Of a stretch of DNA of 64,000 nucleotides, positions 1 through 8,332 are shown piece after piece. The DNA comes from Streptococcus sanguinis. GTDB taxonomy: Bacteria > Bacillota > Bacilli > Lactobacillales > Streptococcaceae. Location of the stretch: NCBI RefSeq assembly GCF_026781265.1, contig NZ_JAKUVC010000004.1, positions 62,001-126,000 on the forward strand, written 5' to 3'. A program made the position numbers and the translations under genes. A model generated the notes under the pieces. It ran no database searches. It saw only the letters and a list, made by a program, of their open reading frames with translations, and was not told where the DNA came from. The stretch's first letter is position 1. Each line of letters opens with the position of its first letter.

Positions 1-1
1 T

Positions 2-541
2 GCACGTTTAGGAATTGCAAAAGCGATTATTCATAAACCTAAAATCCTAATTCTTGATGAGCCAACAAATGGATTAGATCCTTTTGGAGTTATTGAAGTA
101 AGAGAGCTGTTAAAGGAATTGGCAAATAATCTAGGTACAACTGTTCTTATTTCAAGTCATAATCTGGAAGAAATATCTAAAATTGCTACTAGAATAGTCA
201 TTATACATGAGGGCAGACTTATAAGAGAAGTTGAAAGCAGTGAATTAGAACAGTACTTAGAAAAGAAGTTACTAGTAAGTGGCTCTAATAATAAGGCCAT
301 GAAAGAAGTGTTATCTAACCATGGCTATCAGGTAAACATTCAATCAGACACAGAAAATAATATCAATTTTTTAGAACTAATTGATACAAAATCTGTGGAA
401 TATCCGGAAGAAATTGCTGCATTGCTAGTTAATGTAGGTTATCCACCCAAATCGCTGGCTGTTGAAAAAGAAGATTTAGAACATTATTTCTTAAGAATAC
501 TGAATGACTATAATGGAGGAATTTCAAATGAAAAAGCTTAG
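2..541 (+). CDS. ABC transporter ATP-binding protein, 3' part (5' end outside window)
   Basis: This is the C-terminal part of an ABC ATPase; the reading frame is open from base 2, so the Walker A and most of the signature motif lie off the window. Visible are the Walker B/D-loop stretch ILILDEPTNGLDP (about bases 47-85) and the H-switch in ISSHNLEEI. The subfamily is that of bacitracin/lantibiotic immunity (BcrA/LanF-like) and other drug exporters that pair with ABC-2 permeases. The tail of about 90 residues after the H-loop is typical of that group. Its stop overlaps the start of the next gene by 14 bp, so the two are translationally coupled and should form one exporter. The substrate cannot be told from the sequence. 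A TTG at 119 is not the true start. Confidence 0.9.
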   Translation, partial: ARLGIAKAIIHKPKILILDEPTNGLDPFGVIEVRELLKELANNLGTTVLISSHNLEEISKIATRIVIIHEGRLIREVESSELEQYLEKKLLVSGSNNKAMKEVLSNHGYQVNIQSDTENNINFLELIDTKSVEYPEEIAALLVNVGYPPKSLAVEKEDLEHYFLRILNDYNGGISNEKA

Positions 542-1304
542 TTCCTGTATTTTAATTGAATGGAGAAAGTTAATAAAATCAAAACTTTCCATCGTAACTG
601 CTTGTTCTATCTGTTTAGTTCCTTTTATTGTTGGGCTGTTTGCAACTATGATGAAATATCCAGAGAATTTCAAAAATCTTGGATTGATTTCTGCAAAAAT
701 GGAAATGATGAGGATAACAGACTGGTCGTCGTACTTAATGACCGTATCACAAGTCATTTCTGTTGGGGGATTGCTCATTTTTGGATTTACAGCATCTTGG
801 GTTTTTGGTAGAGAATATTCTGATAAAACGATGATAGACCTATTAGCACTCCCGATAAAAAGAGATACAATCGTATTATCCAAGTTTATCGTTATCGCTT
901 TGTGGAGCTATATTCTATCAATTTTTGCACTTTTATTAGGATTGTTGGCTGGCAATTTGATTGGACTTGAGGGTGGGAGCTTAACGGTGATTTTCAAAGG
1001 TATACTTACTTTTGGTTATTGTACTACTCTTACGATCATACTCTCTACTCCAGTGGCTTTTTTTGCTTGTTTAGGCCGGGGATATTTGTCTCCATTGGCA
1101 TTTATTATTTTTACTATTATTTTTTCTCAACTTGGTTCTGCTCTTAACTTTGGGAAATACATTCCATGGGCGATTCCTGCACTCGCAAGTGGTATTGCAG
1201 GAAAAGCGCTATTGAATTTTGGGAGCATTGTCAGTTTATTTGGGGTAAGTATTCTAGGTCTTATCGCAACAATAGCTTGGTGGAGGTATGCTGATTACGA
1301 TTAA
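528..1304 (+). CDS. ABC-2 type transporter permease subunit
   Basis: An integral membrane protein of 258 residues with about six hydrophobic segments (near residues 18-40, 75-100, 120-145, 150-175, 180-205, 230-252). It is the size and layout of BcrB/LanE-type permeases that work with an ABC ATPase in peptide antibiotic export or self-immunity. ATG 528 was chosen because TGGAGGA (513-519) lies at good distance before it; an in-frame upstream start at 504 would sit inside the ATPase gene without a ribosome-binding site. It follows the ATPase gene with a 14-bp overlap, so the pair is one transporter. The family is well supported, but the exact substrate is unknown. Confidence 0.85.
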   Translation: MKKLSSCILIEWRKLIKSKLSIVTACSICLVPFIVGLFATMMKYPENFKNLGLISAKMEMMRITDWSSYLMTVSQVISVGGLLIFGFTASWVFGREYSDKTMIDLLALPIKRDTIVLSKFIVIALWSYILSIFALLLGLLAGNLIGLEGGSLTVIFKGILTFGYCTTLTIILSTPVAFFACLGRGYLSPLAFIIFTIIFSQLGSALNFGKYIPWAIPALASGIAGKALLNFGSIVSLFGVSILGLIATIAWWRYADYD

Positions 1305-1364
1305 AATGAAGTGATGAAAATGCTAATAACACAAAACTAAGTCTTATTCATTTCCATTCAAAAC

Positions 1365-1405
1365 AACCCCTCCTGTTCAGATTGAAAAACAAGAGGGGTT
1401 ATATT
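1365..1405 (+). terminator. Rho-independent terminator after the ABC permease
   Basis: AACCCCTC (1365-1372) pairs with GAGGGGTT (1393-1400) around a 20-nt loop and is followed by an AT-rich tail. The T-run is poor, so termination may be weak. The GAGGGG arm also sits where a ribosome-binding site would be for the small ORF at 1406. Confidence 0.45.
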
Positions 1406-1522
1406 ATGACAATCGAAAGTTTTGGGGGGAGAGGGGACTATGTGAATATCGTTGGCCTAAATGAAAAGATAGTTTCTAATATACGTGATTTGGAAAAAAT
1501 GACCTTGTCTTTGATAAGTTAA
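1406..1522 (+). CDS. Possible 38-residue ORF or gene fragment
   Basis: ATG 1406 opens a 38-codon frame starting MTIESFGGRGDYVNIV and ending at TAA 1520-1522, with GAGGGG five bases upstream as a possible ribosome-binding site. I do not recognise the protein. Its position in a gene-poor, hairpin-rich stretch suggests the 5' stump of a decayed gene rather than a working gene. Nothing in it (signal peptide, membrane segment) points to a function. Confidence 0.25.
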   Translation: MTIESFGGRGDYVNIVGLNEKIVSNIRDLEKMTLSLIS

Positions 1523-1589
1523 GTGTCAAACCGTTCTCAGATGGCAGTTTTAGAATTAAGATAAAAGCCTGTTTTTACGGGCATTAGTC

Positions 1590-1710
1590 AAGTAATCATA
1601 GCATTAACCTAAAAGAAGTTCAGCGAACGTCTTTAGACGTCGCTAGAGGGAAACGGCTTATAGCCGGTATACAAGCCACTCGTTTTCACGGGTGGTTATG
1701 ATTTCTCAAA
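1590..1710. other. Structured stretch, possible end of an IS200/IS605-like element or other RNA
   Basis: Three hairpins occur in series: ACGTCT/AGACGT (1627-1640), CGGCT/AGCCG (1654-1666), and the nine-pair stem AGCCACTCG/CGGGTGGTT (1674-1697) with a TTTTCA loop. A plus-strand frame also runs through it (..INLKEVQRTSLDVARGKR..) to TGA about 1698. Clustered subterminal hairpins ending an ORF are typical of IS200/IS605 right ends and TnpB-associated omega RNA. No transposase could be read, so this is inference only. The stretch 1305-1847 holds no convincing intact gene. Confidence 0.3.
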
Positions 1711-1713
1711 ATG

Positions 1714-1749
1714 AGCAAAAAAACAGTAAACCTTTGTGATTTACTGTTT
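1714..1749 (-). terminator. Rho-independent terminator of the methyltransferase gene
   Basis: AAACAGTAAA (1721-1730) and TTTACTGTTT (1740-1749) form a perfect ten-pair stem around a 9-nt loop. Read on the minus strand the stem is followed by seven T residues (1714-1720), so it ends the minus-strand gene at 1848. Confidence 0.8.
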
Positions 1750-1847
1750 TAAAAATTCTTTTATTCAATTAGACAAACTGGGATTTTTAGATTTTAACCC
1801 TTAAGGAAAATAAAATGGGCTATTCTCCTGAAGCATGTTCTATAATA

Positions 1848-2612
1848 TTATAGTTTAATGCAGAGTGTAGCTATATAGTCATTTCCATAACGTGATAATC
1901 TATGTCTTTTGTCACACGATTCATAAAAATCTATCATAGCGAGACCATTTTTGAGTTGTCCTCTAATCTGAGTTTCTAAGGTATGGCTAAATTCATATCC
2001 ATATTCTGGATTTATGGTTATCTTGCCTTCCTCTTCAAGCTCTTTTGAATTAAAAGGTATTGAAAACTTTAAAAGTAATTCCTCATCAGGTTTGTCCCAT
2101 ACAATGTCAGCATCATACATGTATATCCATAGATTCATAAATCCGACCATTAATAGTCCACCCTTTTTCAATACTCGAGAGGCTTCTTTATACATGTTTT
2201 CTAAATCTTCTATATATGCATTTGAAACCGGATTAAAAATAATATCAAAAGTTTCATTTTCAAATGGAAATGGTTTTGTCATATCGCCTTGAACCGTATT
2301 GATTTTTAAGCCTTCTCTTTTAGCAACCATATCATCTTTTTGTAATTGTGATTTAGAAAAATCCATTATGGTTACATCGTAACCTTTTATAGCAAAAACT
2401 GGTCCCTGCTGTCCACCACCACAAGCTAAACCTAATATCTTTTTTCCGTTTGCTTTTTCAAACCATTCTTTTGGAACTTTTTTCCCAACAGTTAATGCAA
2501 CAGAAATTGGATTATTTCTAACTTCTTCTAATTCTTCATGTGTCAATGGCTCAGTATAGTCATTTTTTACATTATTCCATCTATCTTCATTTAATTTTAT
2601 ATAATTGTTCAT
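1848..2612 (-). CDS. Class I SAM-dependent methyltransferase
   Basis: A 254-residue protein with the Rossmann-type methyltransferase core. SAM-binding motif I is at residues 59-70 (ILGLACGGGQQG), the acidic residue for the ribose hydroxyls is D84 in TIMDFS, motif II lies around GDMTKPFPFENETFDII, and the motif III region is VLKKGGLLMVGF. It fits the Methyltransf_11/UbiE-like group of small-molecule or drug-modifying methyltransferases, but the acceptor cannot be read from sequence. ATG 2612 has a GAGGAG ribosome-binding site 8-10 bases upstream. It is transcribed on its own, with a terminator at 1714-1749. The AT-rich surroundings and the decayed flank at 1305-1750 suggest an acquired accessory gene. 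Confidence 0.85.
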   Translation of the reverse strand: MNNYIKLNEDRWNNVKNDYTEPLTHEELEEVRNNPISVALTVGKKVPKEWFEKANGKKILGLACGGGQQGPVFAIKGYDVTIMDFSKSQLQKDDMVAKREGLKINTVQGDMTKPFPFENETFDIIFNPVSNAYIEDLENMYKEASRVLKKGGLLMVGFMNLWIYMYDADIVWDKPDEELLLKFSIPFNSKELEEEGKITINPEYGYEFSHTLETQIRGQLKNGLAMIDFYESCDKRHRLSRYGNDYIATLCIKL

Positions 2613-2731
2613 CTTATAATCTCCTCGTAATTTTATATTATTTCGATTTAAGGTGAATAGGTTGCCATTACATTTTTCTCACCTCTACAAATTCCAATTT
2701 GACGCACTATAGATGATCCTCATTTCACATG

Positions 2732-3106
2732 CTACATCTGAAATGCTGTTATCCAAAAACATATTCCAGCTATAAGTGAAATCGGAGTCATTACATATTT
2801 TTCTTTCTTACTTTTTGAAATCATGTTCATAATCGTATTCAAGGATAGATAAGCGGCAAAGAAGAAACAAATATATTTAGTAACCTTGAAAGACAGCCAC
2901 AGGGGAATAAAACCCCCAGCTTGCAAAATAATGATCATGGCAAAAATTTGGATAGTCACCGAAATGACTGCCGCAATTCTAAGTTTCTTAGGTAAGATTT
3001 TATGTTGTCCACCCATTGTATATTCGCCCAAAGGCAGACCGCAAGCAACAAGAACTGTCATAATTGCTATAAGTCCAAATAAGACTGCACCTAATATTGG
3101 AAACAT
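2732..3106 (-). CDS. Small conserved membrane protein of unknown function
   Basis: 124 residues with four hydrophobic segments (about 2-24, 43-64, 68-88 and 104-122) and a polar loop YTMGGQHKILPKK between the first two. I recognise it only as a conserved four-helix membrane protein type of Firmicutes; no catalytic motif is visible. The start was set at ATG 3106 because AAAGGAGAG lies nine bases before it; the longer frame from TTG 3136 would place the ribosome-binding site inside the gene. Upstream, ATTCCT..AGGAAT around 3172-3195 is an imperfect palindrome that could be an operator. It is minus-strand like the methyltransferase but separated from it by 119 bp. Confidence 0.7.
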   Translation of the reverse strand: MFPILGAVLFGLIAIMTVLVACGLPLGEYTMGGQHKILPKKLRIAAVISVTIQIFAMIIILQAGGFIPLWLSFKVTKYICFFFAAYLSLNTIMNMISKSKKEKYVMTPISLIAGICFWITAFQM

Positions 3107-3216
3107 AAATCCATACTCTCCTTTCGTAAAGTACAAAAATTTTAATTACAAATTCAACTTTGTTTCACTTAATATTCCTATAAAATTATAAGGAATTCTT
3201 ATCAAGTGTTCAAGTT

Positions 3217-4779
3217 TTATAAGTCTTTCTCAAGCTGGTCTGTTGATTTCCCTTTTCCTTTGTTCTTCCACCAATCGCTCAGGTCGACTAAAGATTGAGC
3301 GGCGGAAGGGATGAGAAGGAGGACATAGATATAGACATACTGGCTCTTGGTTTCCCAGAAGAAGTGGAAGAGGCCGCCCCCCAAGAGAAAGATGAAGGGA
3401 TAGAGGTCAAAAGGCGTCAGCTTTTCTTCGGCGACGAAAAATTTATGCAGGATAAAGAAACAGGAGAGCAGGTAGATACTGGCTAGCAGGGTCAAGAGCA
3501 GGAAATTAACAATCTGATAACCTTTTCTTTCCTCATAAATGCTGCGCAGGACAGCTGGCTTCATGTATTGTTGGCGCTCAATCTGAGGCCCAGTCCAGAT
3601 AGACTGAAAAGTCGGCTCAGTCCAGGTAGACTTGACTTTTTCGTAGAAGAATTTTAACGCATAAGCTGGATGATTGCTGAAGTGAATCAAAATGTCCTTC
3701 AAATCCCGAGCGGCCATCTCTGTAGCCAAATTTTCATCATATTTGTTGCGCTTGAGAATCTTGGTATTGTAGGCATCGTACCAGCCTCCTAAGGTCTGCC
3801 GATTGGGATCATCCCGCAGGCCCATAGTGATGTAGGCGATTTTTGGGGTACCGACACCAATCTTGCCCCCAATCAGCTGCTCATAGTAGGCCGTCAGACC
3901 CTTATTTGAAAGGACGATACCGGCTAAAATCAGGATGATGGTTAAGGGTTTCTTCCAAGACCATTTATAAAAGATGGACAGGAAGTAGACTCCAATCAGC
4001 ATGATGGCAAAGATGATGTAGTTGTTGCGCAGGAGGCAGGCCAGACTGATACTGGCCGCTCCCAGCAAGGCATAGAGTAAATTTCCTTTTTGGTCTAGCT
4101 TGATAAAAGCATAGAGACTGAGCAGACAGAAGAAGAGCCCAGGAACGGTACCGTAGACAAAGAGGACGAAAAAGAGTTGTGGTAGAAAGAGAAAAGTCAG
4201 CACAATCGTGTATTTCTGGATGATTTCTCTGGCATTGAGGAGAGCTGTAATCTTGTAAATCAAGAAATGACTGAGTAAAGTCCAGACGACATTCATGCTA
4301 AAGGCAAACTGAGTCGTCGGAGAAATAAAAGCATAAAGTCGCTCCAGAGTCATCAGTCCTAGCTGATGGGGATTGCGATACATGTAGCTTCCGACGGTTG
4401 TCAGTGAGCTGTAATCTCCTCGGTTAAAGGCTAGGGCTGCATTGAAAACGTGCTTGGCGTCAGCTCGGATGCGGCCATCGTAGGCCGTTATCAGAAAAAT
4501 CGCTGTTGCTATAAAGATGAGGGACAGAATCCAAAAAAGATGCTTGGTCTGAACCTTTTCCAATAGGGGCCGGATTAAAAAGAGGCTGAGGAGAAAGAAC
4601 AGGAGGATAGGGTAGAAATACCAAGGATTACTGACGAATTGGACCCCCTCAGCAATCCTCAAAGGTATGTAAGTATGGGATAGCAGAATCTGCCCAGACA
4701 GGAAAAGCAAGGCAATCACAGTCATGGTCAGAATCAGAAAATAGCCCAGGTTGAAGATGGTATTAGAAAATTGCTTCAT
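3217..4779 (-). CDS. Polytopic membrane protein, glycosyltransferase-like (GT-C fold)
   Basis: 520 residues with about twelve hydrophobic segments and a soluble loop near residues 300-385. Length, topology and an acidic first loop after TM3 (AYDGRIRADAKHVFNAAL, about 99-116) resemble GT-C/PMT-like lipid-linked sugar transferases found as conserved integral membrane proteins in streptococci and Listeria. The donor and acceptor are unknown. Its ATG overlaps the stop of the preceding ABC ATPase gene in an ATGA (4776-4779), so the two are translationally coupled, which is unusual for a glycosyltransferase. Either the ABC protein works on the same envelope product or the coupling is incidental. 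Base composition is higher in GC than the region before it. Confidence 0.65.
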   Translation of the reverse strand: MKQFSNTIFNLGYFLILTMTVIALLFLSGQILLSHTYIPLRIAEGVQFVSNPWYFYPILLFFLLSLFLIRPLLEKVQTKHLFWILSLIFIATAIFLITAYDGRIRADAKHVFNAALAFNRGDYSSLTTVGSYMYRNPHQLGLMTLERLYAFISPTTQFAFSMNVVWTLLSHFLIYKITALLNAREIIQKYTIVLTFLFLPQLFFVLFVYGTVPGLFFCLLSLYAFIKLDQKGNLLYALLGAASISLACLLRNNYIIFAIMLIGVYFLSIFYKWSWKKPLTIILILAGIVLSNKGLTAYYEQLIGGKIGVGTPKIAYITMGLRDDPNRQTLGGWYDAYNTKILKRNKYDENLATEMAARDLKDILIHFSNHPAYALKFFYEKVKSTWTEPTFQSIWTGPQIERQQYMKPAVLRSIYEERKGYQIVNFLLLTLLASIYLLSCFFILHKFFVAEEKLTPFDLYPFIFLLGGGLFHFFWETKSQYVYIYVLLLIPSAAQSLVDLSDWWKNKGKGKSTDQLEKDL

Positions 4780-5570
4780 GAGGACCTGACCTCCACCTTG
4801 ACGAAATAGCGGCCTTCTCCTAGCTCAATCAGCTCGACTGGTTGGGGATAGAAGCGATCCATGACCTCTTTTTGAAGTATGTCTCCTTTAGGACCTTGGG
4901 CTGTGATTTCACCTTCTTTTAGGAGCAAGACATGATCCATAGCAGCAGTGATTTCTTCTACATGGTGGGTGACATAGAGGATGGTTGGAGCCTGATTCAT
5001 CTGTGTAATCTTACCAATCTGATCCAGCAGACGCTCGCGGGCAAAGAGATCCAGACCGCTGGTCGCTTCGTCTAAGATAAGCAATTCTGGCTTTTCCATA
5101 AGACTGCGAGCAATCAGCAAGAGCTGCTTTTCCCCTTGAGATAGACTGATGTAGCTCCGGCCAATCAAATCTTGTCCGCCAATGGAAGCCAGCATTTCCC
5201 TAGCTTGGCCCAGCTCTTCTTGTCCGTAAGGAGCGTAGAGAATACTGCTTTTATACTTGCCTGTCAGGACGATTTCTTCGGCAGTAAGATGGCTGGGCAG
5301 ACGCTCAGCAATGAAGGAGCCGACTACTCCAATCCTAGTTCGCAGCTGAGGAATGTCGCCGGCGCCAAATTCCGTACCGAGAACTGTCACCTTGCCCTGA
5401 GCTTTCCAATGCTCAGCCATGAGCAAGCGCAGAAGAGTAGACTTTCCAGAACCGTTGAGACCGAGAATAGCCCAATGCTCCCCCTTTTTCACCTGCCAGT
5501 TGAGATCTTTTAAGATGGTTCGGCCTTGTTTAGCCAAGCTTACATTTTCCAGTTTGATAATCTTTTCCAT
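4776..5570 (-). CDS. ABC transporter ATP-binding protein (YlmA/ModF-like)
   Basis: A complete ATPase of 264 residues. Walker A GLNGSGKST is at 37-45, the signature LSQGEKQ at 143-149, Walker B ELLILDEATSGLD at 162-174 and the H-loop THH at 201-203. The sequence fits stand-alone ATPases of the YlmA/PhrA type, which are usually not next to a classical permease. Here the only coupled gene is the polytopic protein at 3217-4779, joined by an ATGA overlap. It starts 74 bp from the divergent gene at 5645, sharing a short AT-rich promoter region. Confidence 0.88.
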   Translation of the reverse strand: MEKIIKLENVSLAKQGRTILKDLNWQVKKGEHWAILGLNGSGKSTLLRLLMAEHWKAQGKVTVLGTEFGAGDIPQLRTRIGVVGSFIAERLPSHLTAEEIVLTGKYKSSILYAPYGQEELGQAREMLASIGGQDLIGRSYISLSQGEKQLLLIARSLMEKPELLILDEATSGLDLFARERLLDQIGKITQMNQAPTILYVTHHVEEITAAMDHVLLLKEGEITAQGPKGDILQKEVMDRFYPQPVELIELGEGRYFVKVEVRSS

Positions 5571-5644
5571 TTTTACTCTTTCTTTCGTTAAATCTCCTTT
5601 ATTATAACAAAATTTATGGTAAAATAACTGATAGGAGGAGTCAA

Positions 5645-6769
5645 ATGTTTCATAAAAGTAAGCTGATGTTTTGGACCAGTGAGGTCCTTTTGCTAACGAT
5701 TATTTTCTTTATCTGGCGCCAGATGGGGGATATGATAACCCCGATTGTTAGCGTTGTGAATACCATCTTGATTCCCTTTCTTGTGGGAGGATTTCTTTAC
5801 TATATTACGAATCCGCTGGTGAAATTTCTTCAGGAAAAGCTCAAAATCAACCGAATGATTGGGATTCTGATTACGCTCAGCCTTCTGTTTGGCTTGATTA
5901 CTTTGGGCGTTATTTACCTCTTGCCGATTTTGATTAATCAGCTGAGCAGCTTGATTAATTCCACACAAGGCCTTTATTGGGAAATTCAAAGTTTTGTCAA
6001 TCAATTATCTAAAAATCCGCTCTTTCGAAATCTGAATATCCAGTCCACCATCCAGCAGCTCAACCTGTCTTATGTAGACATTCTGCAAAATATCCTTAAC
6101 AGTGTGACCAACAGTCTGGGCAGTGTTCTGTCAGCAGTTGTCAATACACTGATGATTTTGATTATGACGCCGATTTTCTTGGTTTACTTCCTCATGGACG
6201 GCCATAAGCTTTTGCCCATGCTGGAGCGGACAGTTCTCAAGCGCGATAAGCTCAATATCTCTAGTTTACTGACCAATCTCAATGCTACTGTTGCCCGCTA
6301 TATCAGCGGGATTTCAATCGATGCCTTGATTATTGGCGCCCTGGCCTATATTGGCTATAGCGTGATTGGGCTCAAGTACGCTTTGGTCTTTGCTATTTTC
6401 TCCAGTCTGGCTAATCTAATACCTTATGTGGGACCGAGTATCGGCTTGATTCCCATGGTCATTACGTATGCCTTTACTGATCCTCAGAAGATGGTAGCGG
6501 CCTTGATTTACATGCTGATTATCCAGCAGGTAGATGGCAATATCCTCTATCCCCGTATCGTTGGCGGTGTGATGAAGGTTCATCCTATTACCATCATGGT
6601 GCTCTTGCTCTTATCCAGCAATATTTATGGTGTGGTAGGGATGATTGTGGCAATCCCGACCTATTCTATCCTCAAGGAAATTGCTAAGTTTCTGGCCAAT
6701 CTTTATGACAATCACAAGGAAGCACAGCAGCAGAAGAAGAACGAAGAATTTGGGATTATTAATAAATAA
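5645..6769 (+). CDS. AI-2E family transporter (YdiK/PerM type)
   Basis: 374 residues with the typical layout of the AI-2E/UPF0118 family: two N-terminal helices (about 10-50), a third near 70-100, an amphipathic stretch (about 105-160), then four or five helices to about residue 340. The family signature region is the conserved LIPYVGPSIGLIPM (about 258-271) and the GNILYPRIVG segment. Members have been linked to autoinducer-2 export or Na+/H+ exchange; the substrate here is not known. AGGAGGAG before ATG 5645 is a strong ribosome-binding site. A strong terminator follows at 6813-6848. Confidence 0.85.
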   Translation: MFHKSKLMFWTSEVLLLTIIFFIWRQMGDMITPIVSVVNTILIPFLVGGFLYYITNPLVKFLQEKLKINRMIGILITLSLLFGLITLGVIYLLPILINQLSSLINSTQGLYWEIQSFVNQLSKNPLFRNLNIQSTIQQLNLSYVDILQNILNSVTNSLGSVLSAVVNTLMILIMTPIFLVYFLMDGHKLLPMLERTVLKRDKLNISSLLTNLNATVARYISGISIDALIIGALAYIGYSVIGLKYALVFAIFSSLANLIPYVGPSIGLIPMVITYAFTDPQKMVAALIYMLIIQQVDGNILYPRIVGGVMKVHPITIMVLLLLSSNIYGVVGMIVAIPTYSILKEIAKFLANLYDNHKEAQQQKKNEEFGIINK

Positions 6770-6812
6770 GGATGAGTTTTGGAGTCGATTGATTCCAGAG
6801 TCTCGAGACTAG

Positions 6813-6853
6813 AAAATAAGACGGAAGGAAGGCCTTCCGTCTTATTTTCATTT
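6813..6853 (+). terminator. Strong terminator after the AI-2E family gene
   Basis: AAAATAAGACGGAAGG (6813-6828) and CCTTCCGTCTTATTTT (6833-6848) form a perfect 16-pair stem with an AAGG loop and a T-rich 3' side. The symmetric A/T flanks could allow action in both directions. Confidence 0.9.
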
Positions 6854-6920
6854 CCTGTGCACTAAATTTAAAAATATGATATAATCAGATTTACTTATAC
6901 ATTTCGAGGAGAAAGAATCA

Positions 6921-8261
6921 ATGGAAGACCCTGGCAGTCAGAATATTTTATGGCAAGCCTTACTACTGTTTATATTGACTTTGTTAAATGCCTTTTTCTC
7001 AGCTGCTGAGATGGCAATGGTATCGCTCAATCGGGCGCGTGTGGAGCAAAAGGCTGAAGAGGGAGACCTCAAGTATATCCGGCTCTTAGCTGTCTTAGAG
7101 AGCCCCAATAACTTCTTATCAACTATTCAGGTTGGGATTACGGTTATCAATATCCTGTCTGGGGCTAGCTTTGCGGATAATCTGGGAAAACTTTTCTCTT
7201 CTTGGATGGGAAATTCCGAAACCGCACGTGCTATCGGAACTTTCTTGGCCCTGATTTTGCTGACATATATTTCCATTGTTTTGGGTGAGCTTTATCCTAA
7301 GCGCATTGCCATGAACCTGAAAGACAATCTAGCTGTTCGGGCAGCGCCAGTTATTATTTTTCTCGGTAAGATTGTCAGTCCCTTCGTCTGGTTGCTGTCA
7401 GCATCAACCAACCTGCTGAGCCGGATAACGCCGATGAAGTTTGATGGCGCAGACGAGCTGATGACTCGGGATGAGATTGAGTATATGCTGACCAAGAGTG
7501 AGGAGACCTTGGATGCAGCTGAGATTGAGATGCTGCAGGGGATTTTCTCTCTGGATGAGCTGATGGCGCGTCAACTGATGGTGCCGCGGACGGATGCCTT
7601 TATGGTGGACATTCAGGACGACACTCAAGAAATCATCAAAAGCATTCTTAAGCAGAGCTTCTCGAGGATTCCTGTCTATGATGGGGACAAGGACAATGTC
7701 ATCGGTTTGATTCATACCAAGCGATTGCTTAATGAAGGATTCGTCAATGGTTTTGACAATATCGTTCTGCGTAAGATCCTGCAGGAGCCGCTCTTTGTAC
7801 CGGAAACTATGTTTGTCGATGATTTGCTCAAGGAGTTGCGCAATACGCAAAATCAAATGGCGATTCTCTTGGATGAGTATGGCGGTATGGCTGGTCTGGT
7901 TACACTGGAAGACCTCTTGGAGGAGATTGTCGGTGAGATCGACGATGAGACAGACAAGGCTGAAATCGAAGTCCATGAAATCGGTGAGAATACTTATATC
8001 GTCTTGGGCACCATGACCCTCAATGACTTTAATGAATACTTTGAAGTCGAGATCGAAAGTGACGATGTGGATACGATAGCTGGTTATTACTTGACTTGTG
8101 TAGGGACTATTCCAGATCCGAAAGAACGCATTAGTTACGAAGTTGAAAGTCAGAATAAGCAACTCATTTTGACCAATGACAAGGTAAAAAATGGCCGTGT
8201 CACGAAGGTTAAGGTTGAAATTTCTGACATTATTGAAGAAGCAGAAAAGGCTGAGAAATAA
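6921..8261 (+). CDS. CNNM/CBS-domain hemolysin-family transporter (TlyC/CorC-like)
   Basis: 446 residues. The N-terminal CNNM (DUF21) membrane domain covers about residues 10-190, with the conserved stretch NAFFSAAEMAMVSLNRARVE. A pair of CBS domains follows (about 205-330, including RQLMVPRTDAFMV and MAILLDEYGGMAGLVTLED), and a C-terminal CorC/HlyC domain ends the protein (about 345-435). The family exports or regulates Mg2+/Co2+ in other bacteria; the hemolysin label is historical. GAGGAGA precedes ATG 6921. The terminator begins inside the last codons. It is a single-gene transcript. With the M-box-controlled mgtA at 26450 it is one of two likely magnesium-related genes in the window. Confidence 0.9.
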   Translation: MEDPGSQNILWQALLLFILTLLNAFFSAAEMAMVSLNRARVEQKAEEGDLKYIRLLAVLESPNNFLSTIQVGITVINILSGASFADNLGKLFSSWMGNSETARAIGTFLALILLTYISIVLGELYPKRIAMNLKDNLAVRAAPVIIFLGKIVSPFVWLLSASTNLLSRITPMKFDGADELMTRDEIEYMLTKSEETLDAAEIEMLQGIFSLDELMARQLMVPRTDAFMVDIQDDTQEIIKSILKQSFSRIPVYDGDKDNVIGLIHTKRLLNEGFVNGFDNIVLRKILQEPLFVPETMFVDDLLKELRNTQNQMAILLDEYGGMAGLVTLEDLLEEIVGEIDDETDKAEIEVHEIGENTYIVLGTMTLNDFNEYFEVEIESDDVDTIAGYYLTCVGTIPDPKERISYEVESQNKQLILTNDKVKNGRVTKVKVEISDIIEEAEKAEK

Positions 8262-8275
8262 ACTCAGCCTTTTAA
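8245..8275 (+). terminator. Terminator overlapping the CNNM gene stop
   Basis: AAAAGGCTGAG (8245-8255) and CTCAGCCTTTT (8263-8273) form an 11-pair stem with a 7-nt loop that contains the TAA stop codon. The coding end and the terminator therefore share sequence. Confidence 0.85.
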
Positions 8276-8325
8276 GTTTCCTTCAAGTTTTTTATAAGTC
8301 TGTCTTAAGTTTCTGGGATTATACT
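8271..8325 (+). promoter_or_regulatory. Candidate CiaR-regulated promoter
   Basis: The published CiaR site is TTTAAG-N5-TTTAAG. TTTAAG-N5-TTCAAG occurs at 8271-8287 (one mismatch), and TATAAG-N5-CTTAAG at 8293-8309 (two mismatches). The second ends ten bases before a -10-like TATACT (8320-8325), resembling the layout of cia-dependent small RNA promoters in streptococci. The match is read from sequence; regulation is inferred. Confidence 0.5.
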
Positions 8326-8332
8326 AATACCA

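Noticed and set aside
1..3200. Prophage or integrative element
   Set aside because: No integrase, attachment-site repeat, replication or structural genes are visible; only accessory-type genes and a possible IS end.
7404..8162. 252-codon open frame antisense to the CNNM/CBS gene
   Set aside because: It lies wholly opposite a well-conserved gene, lacks a ribosome-binding site and its protein has no recognisable domain; it reflects codon bias of the real gene.
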